A program made the translations under genes and the position numbers. Under the pieces are notes generated by a model. That model searched no databases. It worked only from the letters and a program-made list of their open reading frames with translations, and was not told where the DNA came from. Positions 7,213 through 15,964 of a stretch of DNA of 64,000 nucleotides are shown here, in pieces. The stretch comes from Methylobacterium organophilum. Lineage in GTDB: Bacteria; Pseudomonadota; Alphaproteobacteria; Rhizobiales; Beijerinckiaceae. Position 1 is the first letter of the stretch; each line of letters opens with the position of its first letter. The stretch is taken from positions 366,849 to 430,848 of the forward strand of contig NZ_BPQV01000004.1 of the NCBI RefSeq assembly GCF_022179465.1, in the 5' to 3' direction.

Positions 7213-8339
7213 GCGCGTCCCCCCTAAGCCTCTCCCCGCAGCAGGCGGCCGATCTGCGCCACATGCGCCTCGCCCTGGCGCTGGGGCGGCGCCATCTCGG
7301 GCGCACCTGGCCGAATCCGAGCGTCGGCGCCGTGGTGGTCGCCGGGGACACCGTCGTGGGGCAGGCCGTCACCGCCCCGGGCGGCCGTCCGCACGGCGAG
7401 CCGGTGGCGCTGGCCATGGCCGGAGCGGCAGCCCGGGGCGCCACGCTCTACGTGACGCTCGAGCCCTGCTCGCATCATGGCCGGACGCCGCCTTGCGTCG
7501 AGGCGATCGCCGCCGCCGGGATCGCCCGGGTCGTGACCGGGATCGAGGATCCCGACCCCCGGGTCGCCGGGCGCGGCCATGCCTATCTGCGGGCGCAGGG
7601 CATCGCCGTCGAGACCGGGATCCTGGCGGAGGAGGCCGCGCGCGACCATATCGGCCACGTCACCCGCGTGACGCAGGGACGGCCGAGCCTGCATCTCAAG
7701 CTCGCCCGCACGCAGGACGGCTTCGCCGCCCCCGGCAATGGCGAGCGCCTGCGCATCACCGGGCCGATCGCCGACGGGGCGGTGCATCTGTGGCGGGCGC
7801 ATGCGGACGCGATCATGATCGGGATCGGTACGGCGCGGGCGGACGATCCGGCGCTCACCGTGCGCCTGCCGGGCCTCTCCGCCCGCTCTCCCATGCGCAT
7901 CGTCCTCGATTCCACCCTGCGCCTGAACCCGTCGAGCCACCTCGTGCGCGGCGCTCACGACGTGCCGACCCTGGTGCTCACCACCCGCAAGGCGCCGGCT
8001 CATGCCAAGCGTATGCTCGCCTCCTTCGGGGTCGAGGTCGTCACGGTCGATGCCGACGGCTCGGGGCGGATCGACCTGGCCGCCGCCTTCCGGACCCTGG
8101 GCGAGCGCGGCCTCACCCGCCTCTGCAGCGAGGGCGGCCCGGCCCTCGCCGACGCGCTCTGCGCGGCCGGGCTCGTCGACCATTGCACCCTGATCACCGG
8201 CCCGCGGGCGCTGGGCGGCGAGGGCGGGCTGCCGGCGCTCGGGCCGCATCTCGACCGGGCCCTGCGCGAGGGCGCATTCCGCGCGGTCGAGACGCGCGCT
8301 CTCGGCCCCGACCGCGCCGTCACCTACGAGAGGATCTAG
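7209..8339 (+). CDS. ribD: Bifunctional riboflavin biosynthesis deaminase/reductase RibD
   Basis: RibD performs two successive steps of riboflavin synthesis: deamination of the pyrimidine intermediate, then NADPH-dependent reduction of the ribose side chain. The 376-residue product has an N-terminal zinc deaminase domain with PHGEPVAL and [11 protein letters not shown] (zinc ligands His and two Cys, catalytic Glu) and a C-terminal DHFR-like reductase domain from about residue 160 ([33 protein letters not shown]). The start is taken as GTG 7209 because it overlaps the nrdR stop in a GTGA arrangement; ATG 7263 is an alternative. It is translationally coupled to nrdR and followed 4 bases later by ribE. 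Confidence 0.95.
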   Translation: MSASPLSLSPQQAADLRHMRLALALGRRHLGRTWPNPSVGAVVVAGDTVVGQAVTAPGGRPHGEPVALAMAGAAARGATLYVTLEPCSHHGRTPPCVEAIAAAGIARVVTGIEDPDPRVAGRGHAYLRAQGIAVETGILAEEAARDHIGHVTRVTQGRPSLHLKLARTQDGFAAPGNGERLRITGPIADGAVHLWRAHADAIMIGIGTARADDPALTVRLPGLSARSPMRIVLDSTLRLNPSSHLVRGAHDVPTLVLTTRKAPAHAKRMLASFGVEVVTVDADGSGRIDLAAAFRTLGERGLTRLCSEGGPALADALCAAGLVDHCTLITGPRALGGEGGLPALGPHLDRALREGAFRAVETRALGPDRAVTYERI

Positions 8340-8343
8340 AGCC

Positions 8344-8973
8344 ATGTTCACGGGCCTCGTCAGCGATGTCGGCCGGGTGGTCGCCGTGGAAGGCGACGCG
8401 CAGCTGCGCCGCATCACCATCGAATCCGCCTACGATCCCGCCACCATCGCGCTCGGCGCTTCGATCGCCTGTTCCGGCCCCTGCCTGACGGCGATCCATA
8501 TCGAGACCCACGGCACGGGCTGTCGCTTCGCCGTGGACGCCGCCGCCGAGACTCTGGCCCGCACGACGGTGGGCGGCTGGAAGGAGGGGACACGGCTCAA
8601 CCTGGAGCGATCGCTCAAGATCGGCGACGAGCTCGGCGGCCATCTCGTCACCGGCCATGTCGACGGCCTGGCCGAGATCGTCACCCGGGAGACCGTGACC
8701 GGCGACGACGCGCCCTGGGGCGCGAGCACGCGTTTCGTCCTCCGCGCCCCAGCGAACCTCGCCCGCTTCATCGCGGAGAAGGGTTCCGTTTGCCTCGACG
8801 GCACCTCCCTGACCGTGAATTCCGCCGAGGGCGACACCTTCTCGGTGCTGCTGATCCCGCACACCCTCGGCGTGACCACCTGGGGCGAGCGCGCGGCCGG
8901 CGACCGGGTGAACCTCGAGGTCGACCTGATCGCCCGCTACGCCGCCCGGCTCAGCGAAGCGCGGGCGGCATAG
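8344..8973 (+). CDS. ribE: Riboflavin synthase alpha subunit
   Basis: This enzyme dismutates two 6,7-dimethyl-8-ribityllumazine molecules to riboflavin. The 209-residue protein begins with the hallmark MFTGLV and contains two similar lumazine-binding halves: the first with SIACSGPCLTAI, the second with GSVCLDGTSLTVN and HTLGVTTWG. Length and motif order are normal. ATG 8344 lies 4 bases after the ribD stop, so it is the third gene of the nrdR-ribD-ribE operon. Its substrate is made by ribH at 10514-11011, separated here by two unrelated genes. Confidence 0.95.
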   Translation: MFTGLVSDVGRVVAVEGDAQLRRITIESAYDPATIALGASIACSGPCLTAIHIETHGTGCRFAVDAAAETLARTTVGGWKEGTRLNLERSLKIGDELGGHLVTGHVDGLAEIVTRETVTGDDAPWGASTRFVLRAPANLARFIAEKGSVCLDGTSLTVNSAEGDTFSVLLIPHTLGVTTWGERAAGDRVNLEVDLIARYAARLSEARAA

Positions 8974-8993
8974 CGTCCGGAGCGCGGTCGGCC

Positions 8994-9596
8994 TCAGGCC
9001 GCCAGGCGCGCGGCGTCGAAGTCCCGGGCAAAGGCCGCGCCCGGCCGGGCCATGCAACGGTCGACCCAGGCGTCGATCACCGGCACCCCCGGTTTGCCGA
9101 ACCAGGCATAGGGGGAGTGCAGCAGCAGGTCCGCCGCGGTGAACCGATCGCCGAACAGGAAGGGCTTGTCGCCGAGGCCCTCGACGAGGCGCGCCTTCAG
9201 GGCGGCGCCGTCCCGGAAATTCCGCTCGATGACGTCGTGCTTCAGACCGGCGGCCTCCAGGACCATCACCGGCTCGACCACGCCCGCATACCAGGCGAAC
9301 CAGCCGAGATAGGCGCCCCGCCGCGGATCGCCGGGCGGGATGCTCAGGCCCGCCTCCGGGAACAGGTCGGCGAGATGGAGCATGATCGCGCTCGATTCCC
9401 GTACCGGCACCCCGTCATGGACGAGGAAGGGCACCTTGCCCTCCGGATGCGGATTGTGGGGATCGCGTTCGCCCGAGCCGTCCATGCGCGGGATCGTCAC
9501 CGTCTCGATCCGCACCGCCTCGAGGACGCCGAGCTCCTTGAGCAGGGCGAGGACGCGCGTCGAGCGGCTCTGGGGGGAATGATAGAGGGTCAGCAT
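8994..9596 (-). CDS. Glutathione S-transferase family protein
   Basis: This 200-residue protein has the two-domain glutathione S-transferase fold: an N-terminal thioredoxin-like domain (MLTLYHSPQSRSTRVLALL, then the glutathione-binding turn VPVRESSAIMLHLADLF) and a helical C-terminal domain with DRFTAADLLLHSPYAW, the conserved N-cap box. The start ATG 9596 is chosen because AGGAG precedes it at good spacing. It is divergently transcribed from the YafY-type regulator at 9669, with a 72-base shared promoter region. This suggests that the regulator controls it, but that is inference. The substrate is unknown. Confidence 0.9.
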   Translation of the reverse strand: MLTLYHSPQSRSTRVLALLKELGVLEAVRIETVTIPRMDGSGERDPHNPHPEGKVPFLVHDGVPVRESSAIMLHLADLFPEAGLSIPPGDPRRGAYLGWFAWYAGVVEPVMVLEAAGLKHDVIERNFRDGAALKARLVEGLGDKPFLFGDRFTAADLLLHSPYAWFGKPGVPVIDAWVDRCMARPGAAFARDFDAARLAA

Positions 9597-9668
9597 GGGT
9601 CGCTCCTGTCCGGAGGTGGACGGCCGTGGTATAGGCGCCCCCACCTGTCAGTTTCCGTCAGTTGAGCG

Positions 9669-10430
9669 ATGGCGCGCACCGACCGGCTCTTCCGCCTGCT
9701 CCAGGCGTTGCGCGTGCTGCCCGCGCCGGTCACCGCCGCGCGGCTCGCGGAGGAGACGGGCGTATCCCTCCGCTCGGTCTACCGGGACATCGACAGTCTG
9801 CGCGCGGCCGGCGCTGCCATCGATGGCGAGCGCGGCTACGGCTACCGCCTCGTCGAGGACGGGGCGCTGCCGCCGCAGATGTTCGCGCGCATCGAGATCG
9901 AGGCGCTGGTGCTCGGCCTCTCCGAGGTGCGGCAGATGGGCGATCCGGCCCTCGCCGAGGCGGCCTCCGCCGTCCTCGCCAAGGTGGCGGCGACCCTGCC
10001 CGACGCGCATCAGCAGCACCTGCTCCACGCGGTCTCGCAGGTGCGCCGCTTCGAGGAGCGCTTCGCCCCCATCTCCGACATGGGGGCCCTGCGCGAGGCC
10101 TGCTGGCGCGAGGAAGCGGTGACGATCCGCTACGCCGACAAGGACGGGACGCTCACCGAGCGGCAGATCCAGCCGCTCGCCATCGTCTATCTCGACCGCA
10201 CCCTGGTGGTTCTGGCCTGGTGCGGCCTGCGCGCGGACTTCCGGATGTTCCGCGCCGACCGCATCCGCGCCCTGAAGCCGGGCGGTCCCAGCTTCCGGCC
10301 GAAGCGTGTCGCGCTACTGCGCGCTTATCTTGCTCGGATGAAAGCCGAAAGGGTGGTGTCTGCCTGTCAAATTGCAGATCTCGCCGCCGGCCAGGCGAAA
10401 AGCTTGCCGGCCCGCACCGTTCCGGGCTAG
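9669..10430 (+). CDS. YafY-type HTH and WYL domain transcriptional regulator
   Basis: This 253-residue regulator has an N-terminal winged helix-turn-helix ([13 protein letters not shown], then [21 protein letters not shown], residues 3-60) and a C-terminal WYL domain (about 135-215) of the kind that binds small ligands or nucleic acid. Family members usually regulate the adjacent gene, here the divergent GST at 8994-9596. The last 30 residues after the WYL domain ([11 protein letters not shown] onward) look unlike the family and may be a run-on. A GC-rich hairpin at 10433-10455 follows the stop. Confidence 0.88.
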   Translation: MARTDRLFRLLQALRVLPAPVTAARLAEETGVSLRSVYRDIDSLRAAGAAIDGERGYGYRLVEDGALPPQMFARIEIEALVLGLSEVRQMGDPALAEAASAVLAKVAATLPDAHQQHLLHAVSQVRRFEERFAPISDMGALREACWREEAVTIRYADKDGTLTERQIQPLAIVYLDRTLVVLAWCGLRADFRMFRADRIRALKPGGPSFRPKRVALLRAYLARMKAERVVSACQIADLAAGQAKSLPARTVPG

Positions 10431-10432
10431 GG

Positions 10433-10455
10433 CTCGCGGCCCCGAACGCCGCGAG
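10433..10455 (+). terminator. GC-rich hairpin after the YafY-type regulator
   Basis: CTCGCGGC (10433-10440) and GCCGCGAG (10448-10455) form a perfect 8-bp stem with a 7-base loop just after the regulator's stop codon. There is no T run after it, so termination strength is uncertain. It also lies in the ribH leader. Confidence 0.45.
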
Positions 10456-10513
10456 ACAAGCCGGCGGCGGCTCTTTTCAGGATTCGCCCGTCCGCTTCCC
10501 GGGTCCACGCATC

Positions 10514-11011
10514 ATGGTCTCTCACAGCCGAGGCGCGGCCGCGCCGCTCCACACCCCCGGCGCCCGCATTCTCGTGATCGAGGCGCGCTTCTACGAGACG
10601 CTCGCCGACGAGCTGTTGAAGGGCGCGCTCGCCGCCATCGAGGCCGCCGAGGCGCAGGCCGAGATCGTCACCGTGCCCGGCGCGCTGGAGATCCCCGGCA
10701 CGATCGCGATCCTGCTCGAAGCCGCCCGGCAGGCGGGCCGTCCCTACGACGCGGTGGTGGCGCTGGGCTGCGTCATCCGCGGCGAGACCGGCCATTACGA
10801 CATCGTGGCCGGCGAGAGCGCACGGGCTCTGATGGATCTGTCCGTCGCCCAGCGCCTGCCGCTCGGCAACGGCATCCTCACCGTCGAGAACGAGGCGCAG
10901 GCCTTCGCCCGCGCCCGTGTCTCCGAGATGAACAAGGGCGGGGGCGCCGCCGAAGCCGCCCTGACGGTGCTCGCGCTCAAACGGGCGACCCAGGTGGAGC
11001 ACCCGCGATGA
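10514..11011 (+). CDS. ribH: 6,7-dimethyl-8-ribityllumazine synthase
   Basis: RibH condenses the ribityl-aminopyrimidine product of the RibD branch with dihydroxybutanone phosphate, giving the substrate of riboflavin synthase. The 165-residue protein shows [29 protein letters not shown] and [18 protein letters not shown] with the catalytic His region, all in family order. The start ATG 10514 is placed before the family's N-terminal strand. Its stop overlaps the start of nusB (ATGA), giving the conserved alphaproteobacterial order ribH-nusB-thiL. I see no FMN riboswitch in the 83 bases upstream. Confidence 0.95.
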   Translation: MVSHSRGAAAPLHTPGARILVIEARFYETLADELLKGALAAIEAAEAQAEIVTVPGALEIPGTIAILLEAARQAGRPYDAVVALGCVIRGETGHYDIVAGESARALMDLSVAQRLPLGNGILTVENEAQAFARARVSEMNKGGGAAEAALTVLALKRATQVEHPR

Positions 11012-11487
11012 GCAAGATCTCCGAGCGGCGCGGCGCCCGCCTCGCCGTGGTGCAGGCGCTCTACGAGATGGAGATCTCGGGCAAGGGCGTGATCGATGCC
11101 CTGGCCGAGTTCGAGGCTCACTGGATCGGCCGGGAGGTTGACGGGATCGCCCATCCCCCCGCCGAGACCGCTTTCTTCCGCGACGTGCTGCGCGGCACGG
11201 TGGAGGAGCAGCGCGCCATCGATCCGCAGCTCGACCGGGCGCTCGCCAAGGGCTGGCCCCTGCGGCGTATCGAGTCCGTGCTGCGAGCGATCATGCGTGC
11301 GGGTGCCTACGAGCTGATGTTCCGGCGCGACGTGCCGGCCCGGGCCGCGATCTCCGAATATGTCGACGTGGCCCACAGCTTCTACGAGGGCGACGAGCCG
11401 GGTCTCGTCAACGGCGTCCTCGACCGTGTCGCCCGCGAGGTGCGCGCGGAGGAGCTCGCCCTGCCGGCGGACCGTCCGCGGAGCTGA
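11008..11487 (+). CDS. nusB: Transcription antitermination factor NusB
   Basis: NusB binds boxA RNA with NusE (ribosomal protein S10) and promotes antitermination of rRNA operons. The 159-residue all-helical protein starts with [21 protein letters not shown], the Arg-rich N-terminal helix that contacts RNA, and ends with [18 protein letters not shown], the signature C-terminal helix. ATG 11008 overlaps the ribH stop by 4 bases. thiL follows after 4 bases. Confidence 0.95.
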   Translation: MSKISERRGARLAVVQALYEMEISGKGVIDALAEFEAHWIGREVDGIAHPPAETAFFRDVLRGTVEEQRAIDPQLDRALAKGWPLRRIESVLRAIMRAGAYELMFRRDVPARAAISEYVDVAHSFYEGDEPGLVNGVLDRVAREVRAEELALPADRPRS

Positions 11488-11491
11488 CGCG

Positions 11492-12481
11492 TTGGGCCGG
11501 CCGGGCGAGGATGCGCTGATCGCGCGCCACTTCGCCCCCCTGAGCGGGCCGGGCGCGGACGCCCTGCGCGACGACGCGGCCTGCCTGCGCCCGAGCCCCG
11601 GCCACGACCTCGTCGTCACCGTCGACGCGGTGGCCGCCGGCATCCATTACTTCCCCGAGGATCCCCCCGGCTCGATCGCGCGCAAGGCGCTCGGGGTGAA
11701 TTGCTCGGACCTCGCCGCCAAGGGGGCAACGCCCCGCGGCTTCCTGCTGACGCTCGCCCTGCCCGACGACTGGACGGAGGCGTGGCTCTCCGCCTTCGCG
11801 GCGGGACTGGGCGAGGCCGCGCGCGACTTCGCCTGCCCCCTGCTCGGGGGCGACACCGTCCGCTCCGGCGGCCCGGCGCTCCTCTCGGTCACCGCCTTCG
11901 GCGAGGTGCCGGCCGGGCGCATGGTGCGCCGGCCCGGGGCGCGGCCCGGCGACCGGCTCTGCGTGAGCGGCAGCATCGGCGACGCGGCCCTCGGCCTGCG
12001 CCTGCGGCTCGATCCCGGGGGCCCGCTCGCCGCCGGCCTCAGGCCGGAGGAGCGCGCGCCTCTCCTCGACCGCTACCTGCATCCCCGGCCCCGCCTCGCC
12101 CTCGCTCCGGCTTTGTGCGCCCATGCCAGGGCCGCCATGGACGTGTCGGACGGACTCGCCGGCGACCTCGCCAAGATGCTGCGGCTCGAAGGGCTCACGG
12201 CCCGGATCGAGAGGGTTGCCATCCCCCTCTCCCAGGCCGCCGCGGCGGCGCTCAGGCTCGATCCGGAGCTGATCGAGACCGTGCTGACCGGCGGCGACGA
12301 TTACGAGATCCTCTGCGCGGTGCCGCCGGGCCAGCTCGACGCTTTCCTGACAGAGGCCGCCGCGGCGGGCGTGCCGGCAACGGCGATCGGCACGGTCGTG
12401 GCCGGGGAGGGACCACCCGTCTTCGTCGATGCGGCCGGCGCCGAGCGGCGTTTCGCGGGGGGCTCCTTCAGCCATTTCTGA
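11492..12481 (+). CDS. thiL: Thiamine-monophosphate kinase
   Basis: ThiL phosphorylates thiamine monophosphate to the active cofactor thiamine pyrophosphate. The 329-residue product shows the family's metal and nucleotide signatures: GEDALIARHFAPL at the start, RDDAACL, TVDAVAAGIHYF, VNCSDLAAKGATP, LLGGDTVRSGG, MDVSDGLAGDL and TGGDDYEILCAV. The start is a TTG at 11492, 4 bases after the nusB stop; no closer ATG or GTG fits the N-terminus. The 3' end overlaps the converging permease gene by 14 bases. It is the last gene of ribH-nusB-thiL. Confidence 0.93.
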   Translation: MGRPGEDALIARHFAPLSGPGADALRDDAACLRPSPGHDLVVTVDAVAAGIHYFPEDPPGSIARKALGVNCSDLAAKGATPRGFLLTLALPDDWTEAWLSAFAAGLGEAARDFACPLLGGDTVRSGGPALLSVTAFGEVPAGRMVRRPGARPGDRLCVSGSIGDAALGLRLRLDPGGPLAAGLRPEERAPLLDRYLHPRPRLALAPALCAHARAAMDVSDGLAGDLAKMLRLEGLTARIERVAIPLSQAAAAALRLDPELIETVLTGGDDYEILCAVPPGQLDAFLTEAAAAGVPATAIGTVVAGEGPPVFVDAAGAERRFAGGSFSHF

Positions 12482-13199
12482 TCCGGTCGAGCCCAGCCGC
12501 CACGGCGAGCAGAGCCGCGTCGCACAGGAAGGCCAAAGCAGCGCTGGCGCAGGCCCCCTGGAACAGGGGGGCGAGCCGCTGGTTCTGAAGGCCGGCGACG
12601 ATGGGCGTGCCGAGCGTCGCCGCGCCCGCAAGCGCTCCGATCGCGGCAGTGGCGACGGACAGCACCAGCGCCGTGCGCAGAGCCGCGAGCAGGCCGGGCG
12701 CGGCCAGCGGCACCTCGACCTGCAGAAGGATCTGGAGCGGGCGCATCCCGAGCGCCTCGGCCGCCTCCTTCGCCGCCGGTGGCACCGCCTCGATCGCACC
12801 GATCGTGCTGCGCAGGGTCGGCATCGTCGCGTAGGCGACCAGGGCGAGCAGGGTCGGCGGGCCACCGAAACCGAGCACGGGCAGGGCGAGCGCCACCACC
12901 ACCACCGGCGGCAGCCCCTGCGCCAGCGCCGCGGCGGCATCGATGGCGCTCCGCCAGGATGCGGCAAAGCGGCGGGTTGCAAGGAGCCCCAAGCCGACGC
13001 CCAGCAGGCCGACGAGGGCCAGCCCCATCCCGGCCAGGATCAAGTGGCTCGCCGACAATTCACCCAGTCGGGCGAGGCTCAGGGGGCGGGATTGCGCGCC
13101 GAAAATCCATGCCGCGCTCGCCGGATGGCTCGCGGCGGCAAGGAGGAGGCCAGCCAGGAGCGGCGGCACGGCCGCGGGGCTGCTTCGAGGCGTATTCAT
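12468..13199 (-). CDS. yehW: Osmolyte-type ABC permease (YehW-like)
   Basis: This 243-residue membrane protein is a binding-protein-dependent permease of the glycine betaine/osmoprotectant group; the length equals that of E. coli YehW. It has about six hydrophobic segments and the permease coupling loop EAAEALGMRPLQILLQVEVPLA near residue 150 (EAA motif). It is the last gene of a three-gene unit: binding protein, long permease, short permease. Its ATG overlaps the stop of the long permease. Its 3' end overlaps thiL on the other strand by 14 bases. No ATPase gene follows. Confidence 0.85.
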   Translation of the reverse strand: MNTPRSSPAAVPPLLAGLLLAAASHPASAAWIFGAQSRPLSLARLGELSASHLILAGMGLALVGLLGVGLGLLATRRFAASWRSAIDAAAALAQGLPPVVVVALALPVLGFGGPPTLLALVAYATMPTLRSTIGAIEAVPPAAKEAAEALGMRPLQILLQVEVPLAAPGLLAALRTALVLSVATAAIGALAGAATLGTPIVAGLQNQRLAPLFQGACASAALAFLCDAALLAVAAGLDRIRNG

Positions 13200-14332
13200 G
13201 ACGGCCAGCGGCGGCGCGCGGCCGCCTCCGCCAGGGCGAGGAGGCGGTCGCACAGGAGCGAGAGGGCGATGATCGGCAGCGCGCCGAGCAGGATCAGGTC
13301 GGGCGCGAACTGGGCCATGCCGTCGAAGACGAGACGGCCGAGGCCGCCGGCCCCGACCAGGGCGCCCAGCGTCGCCAATCCGAGCGCCTGGACGGCGGCG
13401 ACGCGGCAAGCCCCGATCAGGATCGACGCCCCCAGCGGAAGCCGCAGGCCGGTGAGAACCTGTCGCCGGTCGAGCCCCAGGGCCTGGGCCGCGTCGAGCG
13501 CGTCGCGGTCCGGGGAGGCGAGGGCGGCCTCCCATCCTCGCCGCAGGGGAAGCAGCAGATAGGCGGCGAGGCCCACCACCGCCGGTCCCGGTCCCAGCAC
13601 GGCGAGGCCCACGCTGCGCAGGGCAGGAACGGCGGCGAGCAGCGCCGACAGCAGGGCGACCAATCCGCCGAGCAGGGCCACTGCCGGCACCACTTGGAGG
13701 CCCGAGACCAGGAGATCGATGCCGCCCCGTCCCCGCCGCAAGGGCGCGAGTGCCAGGACGAGGGTGACAGCGAGGAGGAAGCCGGCACCGGCGAGCCCGA
13801 GATGCTGCGCGGTTCCCTCCCGCACCTCGTCGAGGCGGGCGCGCGCCTCGACGACGAGCGAGAGGCCATCGAGCGTGCCCGCTCGCAGGAGGAGGGCCAA
13901 GCCCGCGACGAGAGCGGTCAGTGCGAGCCAACCCATCGCCGGGATCTTAAGGCGCCCGCTCGCCGCCGCCAGGCCACAGACGAGGCCGACCATCGCCAGC
14001 CAGGCGCCCTCCGCGAGCCGGGCGCGGGAGGCGGGCGGATGGCCCTGGATCAGCCCGCTCGCCCCCTGCCCGAGGCCCGCCAGCAACAGGAGGAGGGCGG
14101 CGGAGAGGAGCGCGATCGCGACGAAGGACGCGACTCCTTCCCGCCGCACGCCGAGCAGCCCGAGCCCGGAGGCCGCGCAGACCGCGACCGGCCAGGTCCA
14201 CCCGCCGAGGGCCCCGGCGGCATAGATCGGCGCGCCGGTGACGAGACGGTTCTCGGCGAGATGCAGCAGCGGCAAGCCGAACAGACAGGCAAGGAGGCAC
14301 GCCGCCGCGGCGAGGGCAAGGATGCGACTCAA
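13196..14332 (-). CDS. yehY: Osmolyte-type ABC permease with N-terminal membrane extension (YehY-like)
   Basis: This 378-residue permease has an N-terminal half of five or six hydrophobic segments (about 1-170) and a C-terminal permease domain with the coupling loop DAAQALGLDRRQVLTGLRLPLG near residue 290. This architecture and length match E. coli YehY, part of a glycine betaine importer. The start is a TTG at 14332 overlapping the stop of the binding-protein gene (TTGA), so translation is probably coupled. In E. coli the ATPase YehX sits between YehY and YehW. Here YehY runs directly into YehW with a 4-base overlap, so the ATPase must come from elsewhere or the system is incomplete. Confidence 0.85.
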   Translation of the reverse strand: MSRILALAAAACLLACLFGLPLLHLAENRLVTGAPIYAAGALGGWTWPVAVCAASGLGLLGVRREGVASFVAIALLSAALLLLLAGLGQGASGLIQGHPPASRARLAEGAWLAMVGLVCGLAAASGRLKIPAMGWLALTALVAGLALLLRAGTLDGLSLVVEARARLDEVREGTAQHLGLAGAGFLLAVTLVLALAPLRRGRGGIDLLVSGLQVVPAVALLGGLVALLSALLAAVPALRSVGLAVLGPGPAVVGLAAYLLLPLRRGWEAALASPDRDALDAAQALGLDRRQVLTGLRLPLGASILIGACRVAAVQALGLATLGALVGAGGLGRLVFDGMAQFAPDLILLGALPIIALSLLCDRLLALAEAAARRRWPS

Positions 14333-15252
14333 CCCAGCAATCCGCGACCGACGAGATGGCGCCGGGCAACCGTCGCCGCTCTCTCGCCCTCGACCGCCAC
14401 GGCACGGTTGAGGCCGCGCAGGGTCTGCGCGTCGAGCGTGGCGAAGACAGTGGCGAGACGCGGCCGGATACCAGGATGCCGGTCGAGGCGATCGGCCCGG
14501 ATCACGGGGCAGGGCTCGTAGACGATCTGGGCCCGCTTCGGATCGGCCATGACCACGAGGTCGAGGGCATCGAGCGCCCCGTCCGTGCCGTAGACCATGC
14601 CCGCATTGACCCCGCTGATGCCCTGTGCGGCCGCCCGCGCGGTCACGGCGGTGTCGCCCCCGGGCAAGCTGACGATCCGGCGCGCCGGCAGGGAAAAGCC
14701 GTAGGCGGTCTCGAAGGCTGGCAGCGCGGCGGGGCTCTCGACGAACTCCGTCGAGGCGGCGAGCAGGATCGCGTCGCGTCGCACGGCTCCCGCGAAATCG
14801 GCCATGCTGGCGAGCCCCTCCGCCCGGGCGAGGGCGCCGCGCACGGCGATGGCCCAGCTGTTGTCGGCGGGCGCCGGATCGAGCCAGACGAGACCGCGCT
14901 CCGCATCGAGGCGGCGGGCCTTCTCATAGGCCTCCCTGCGCTCCTTCCAGGCGGGCTCGGATTCGGTGCCCGAGAAGAAGGCCGCGTTGCCGGTATATTC
15001 GGGATAGAGATCGACCTCGCCCGCGAGCAGGGCTGCGCGCACGATCAGCGTCGGCCCGAGGCCGAGCCGGGACGTCACCGTCAGCCCCATCGCCTCCAGC
15101 ACCAGGACGATCATGCTGCCGATGAGCGTGCCCTCGGTGTCGCTCTTCGAGGCGACGACGAGGGGCCGATCCGGATCGGCCCGGACGGGAGTCGCGGAGG
15201 CGGCCAGCGTTCCCGCGGCCAGGGAGAGTGCCACCCTGCGATTCAGCCTCAC
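14329..15252 (-). CDS. yehZ: Osmoprotectant ABC substrate-binding protein (YehZ/OsmF-like)
   Basis: This is the periplasmic binding protein of the importer, 307 residues, close to YehZ. Residues 1-25 are a signal peptide (RLNRRVALSLAAG, then a TPVRA-type cleavage site). The mature part shows the OpuAC-like features VVASKSDTEGTLIGSMI near the N-terminus, EVDLYPEYTGNAA, DNSWAIAV and GVNAGMVYGTDG. The start GTG 15252 is preferred because GGGGAG lies 8 bases upstream; TTG 15273 is an alternative. It is the first gene of the unit. The likely ligand is a quaternary ammonium compound such as glycine betaine, by family only. Confidence 0.85.
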   Translation of the reverse strand: MRLNRRVALSLAAGTLAASATPVRADPDRPLVVASKSDTEGTLIGSMIVLVLEAMGLTVTSRLGLGPTLIVRAALLAGEVDLYPEYTGNAAFFSGTESEPAWKERREAYEKARRLDAERGLVWLDPAPADNSWAIAVRGALARAEGLASMADFAGAVRRDAILLAASTEFVESPAALPAFETAYGFSLPARRIVSLPGGDTAVTARAAAQGISGVNAGMVYGTDGALDALDLVVMADPKRAQIVYEPCPVIRADRLDRHPGIRPRLATVFATLDAQTLRGLNRAVAVEGERAATVARRHLVGRGLLG

Positions 15253-15504
15253 GCCCGTCGCTCCCCGCGGCAAATGTATCAGCCGATAACATTAACGCCG
15301 CGGAGCCCACTCGGAGCCCCGTGTCGCGCTTGACACGCCCGGCGATACGGGCGACGGCTGCCCTGTTCCCGCTGTCGCAGACTGCCGCATCGGGGCAGGC
15401 CCGTCATCCGGATCCGGCGCCGGGTACAAGCACCCCTCGACCAGAGACGGCTCCAAAGACGACACATTCCGCGGGCGAGCGGATCGAAGGGAAGACGACG
15501 CGGC

Positions 15505-15894
15505 GTGAGTGCGGAATCCAACGAGGACCTTCTGAACGGCGCCCGGGTGCTGGTCGTCGAGGACGAAGCGGCGATCTCCATGCTGCTGGAAGACATGCTC
15601 CTCGATTTCGGCTGCGAGATCGTCGGCCCCGCGGCACGCCTCGCGACCGCCCTGGAGATGGCCAACAAGGAGAACTTCTCCGTCGCCATTCTCGACGTCA
15701 ACGTGGCGGGCGAGCCGATTTATCCGGTGGCCGAGGCGATCGCCCAGCGCAACCTGCCACTCGTGTTCTCGACGGGCTATGGTGGTGCGGGCATCCGCGA
15801 GCCCTTCCGCGACCGACCGGTGGTGCAGAAGCCGTTCAGCCAGTCCGACCTCAAGCGCACCCTGATCGCGGCGATCGCCAGCGCCAGGAAGTAG
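15505..15894 (+). CDS. Single-domain response regulator (CheY-like receiver)
   Basis: This 129-residue protein is a receiver domain without an output domain. It shows VLVVEDEAAIS (acidic pocket), the phosphorylation site in AILDVNVAGE, FSTGYG (conserved Thr) and VVQKPF (conserved Lys). The start is GTG 15505 with GGGAAG upstream. It stands alone between the importer and a methyltransferase gene. Single-domain receivers in alphaproteobacteria often work with HWE-type kinases; one such kinase is at 47860-49341, but any pairing is speculation. Confidence 0.9.
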   Translation: MSAESNEDLLNGARVLVVEDEAAISMLLEDMLLDFGCEIVGPAARLATALEMANKENFSVAILDVNVAGEPIYPVAEAIAQRNLPLVFSTGYGGAGIREPFRDRPVVQKPFSQSDLKRTLIAAIASARK

Positions 15895-15964
15895 CCCCCC
15901 GCGGCGGTTCTCGCGGTTCGGGACCGGACTGCCCGAGAGAGCTTCGTCTTTCGACCGTTTCTCC

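Noticed and set aside
10431-10513. Possible FMN riboswitch before ribH
   Set aside because: The interval is only 83 bases, with one simple hairpin and no RFN-element consensus that I can see.
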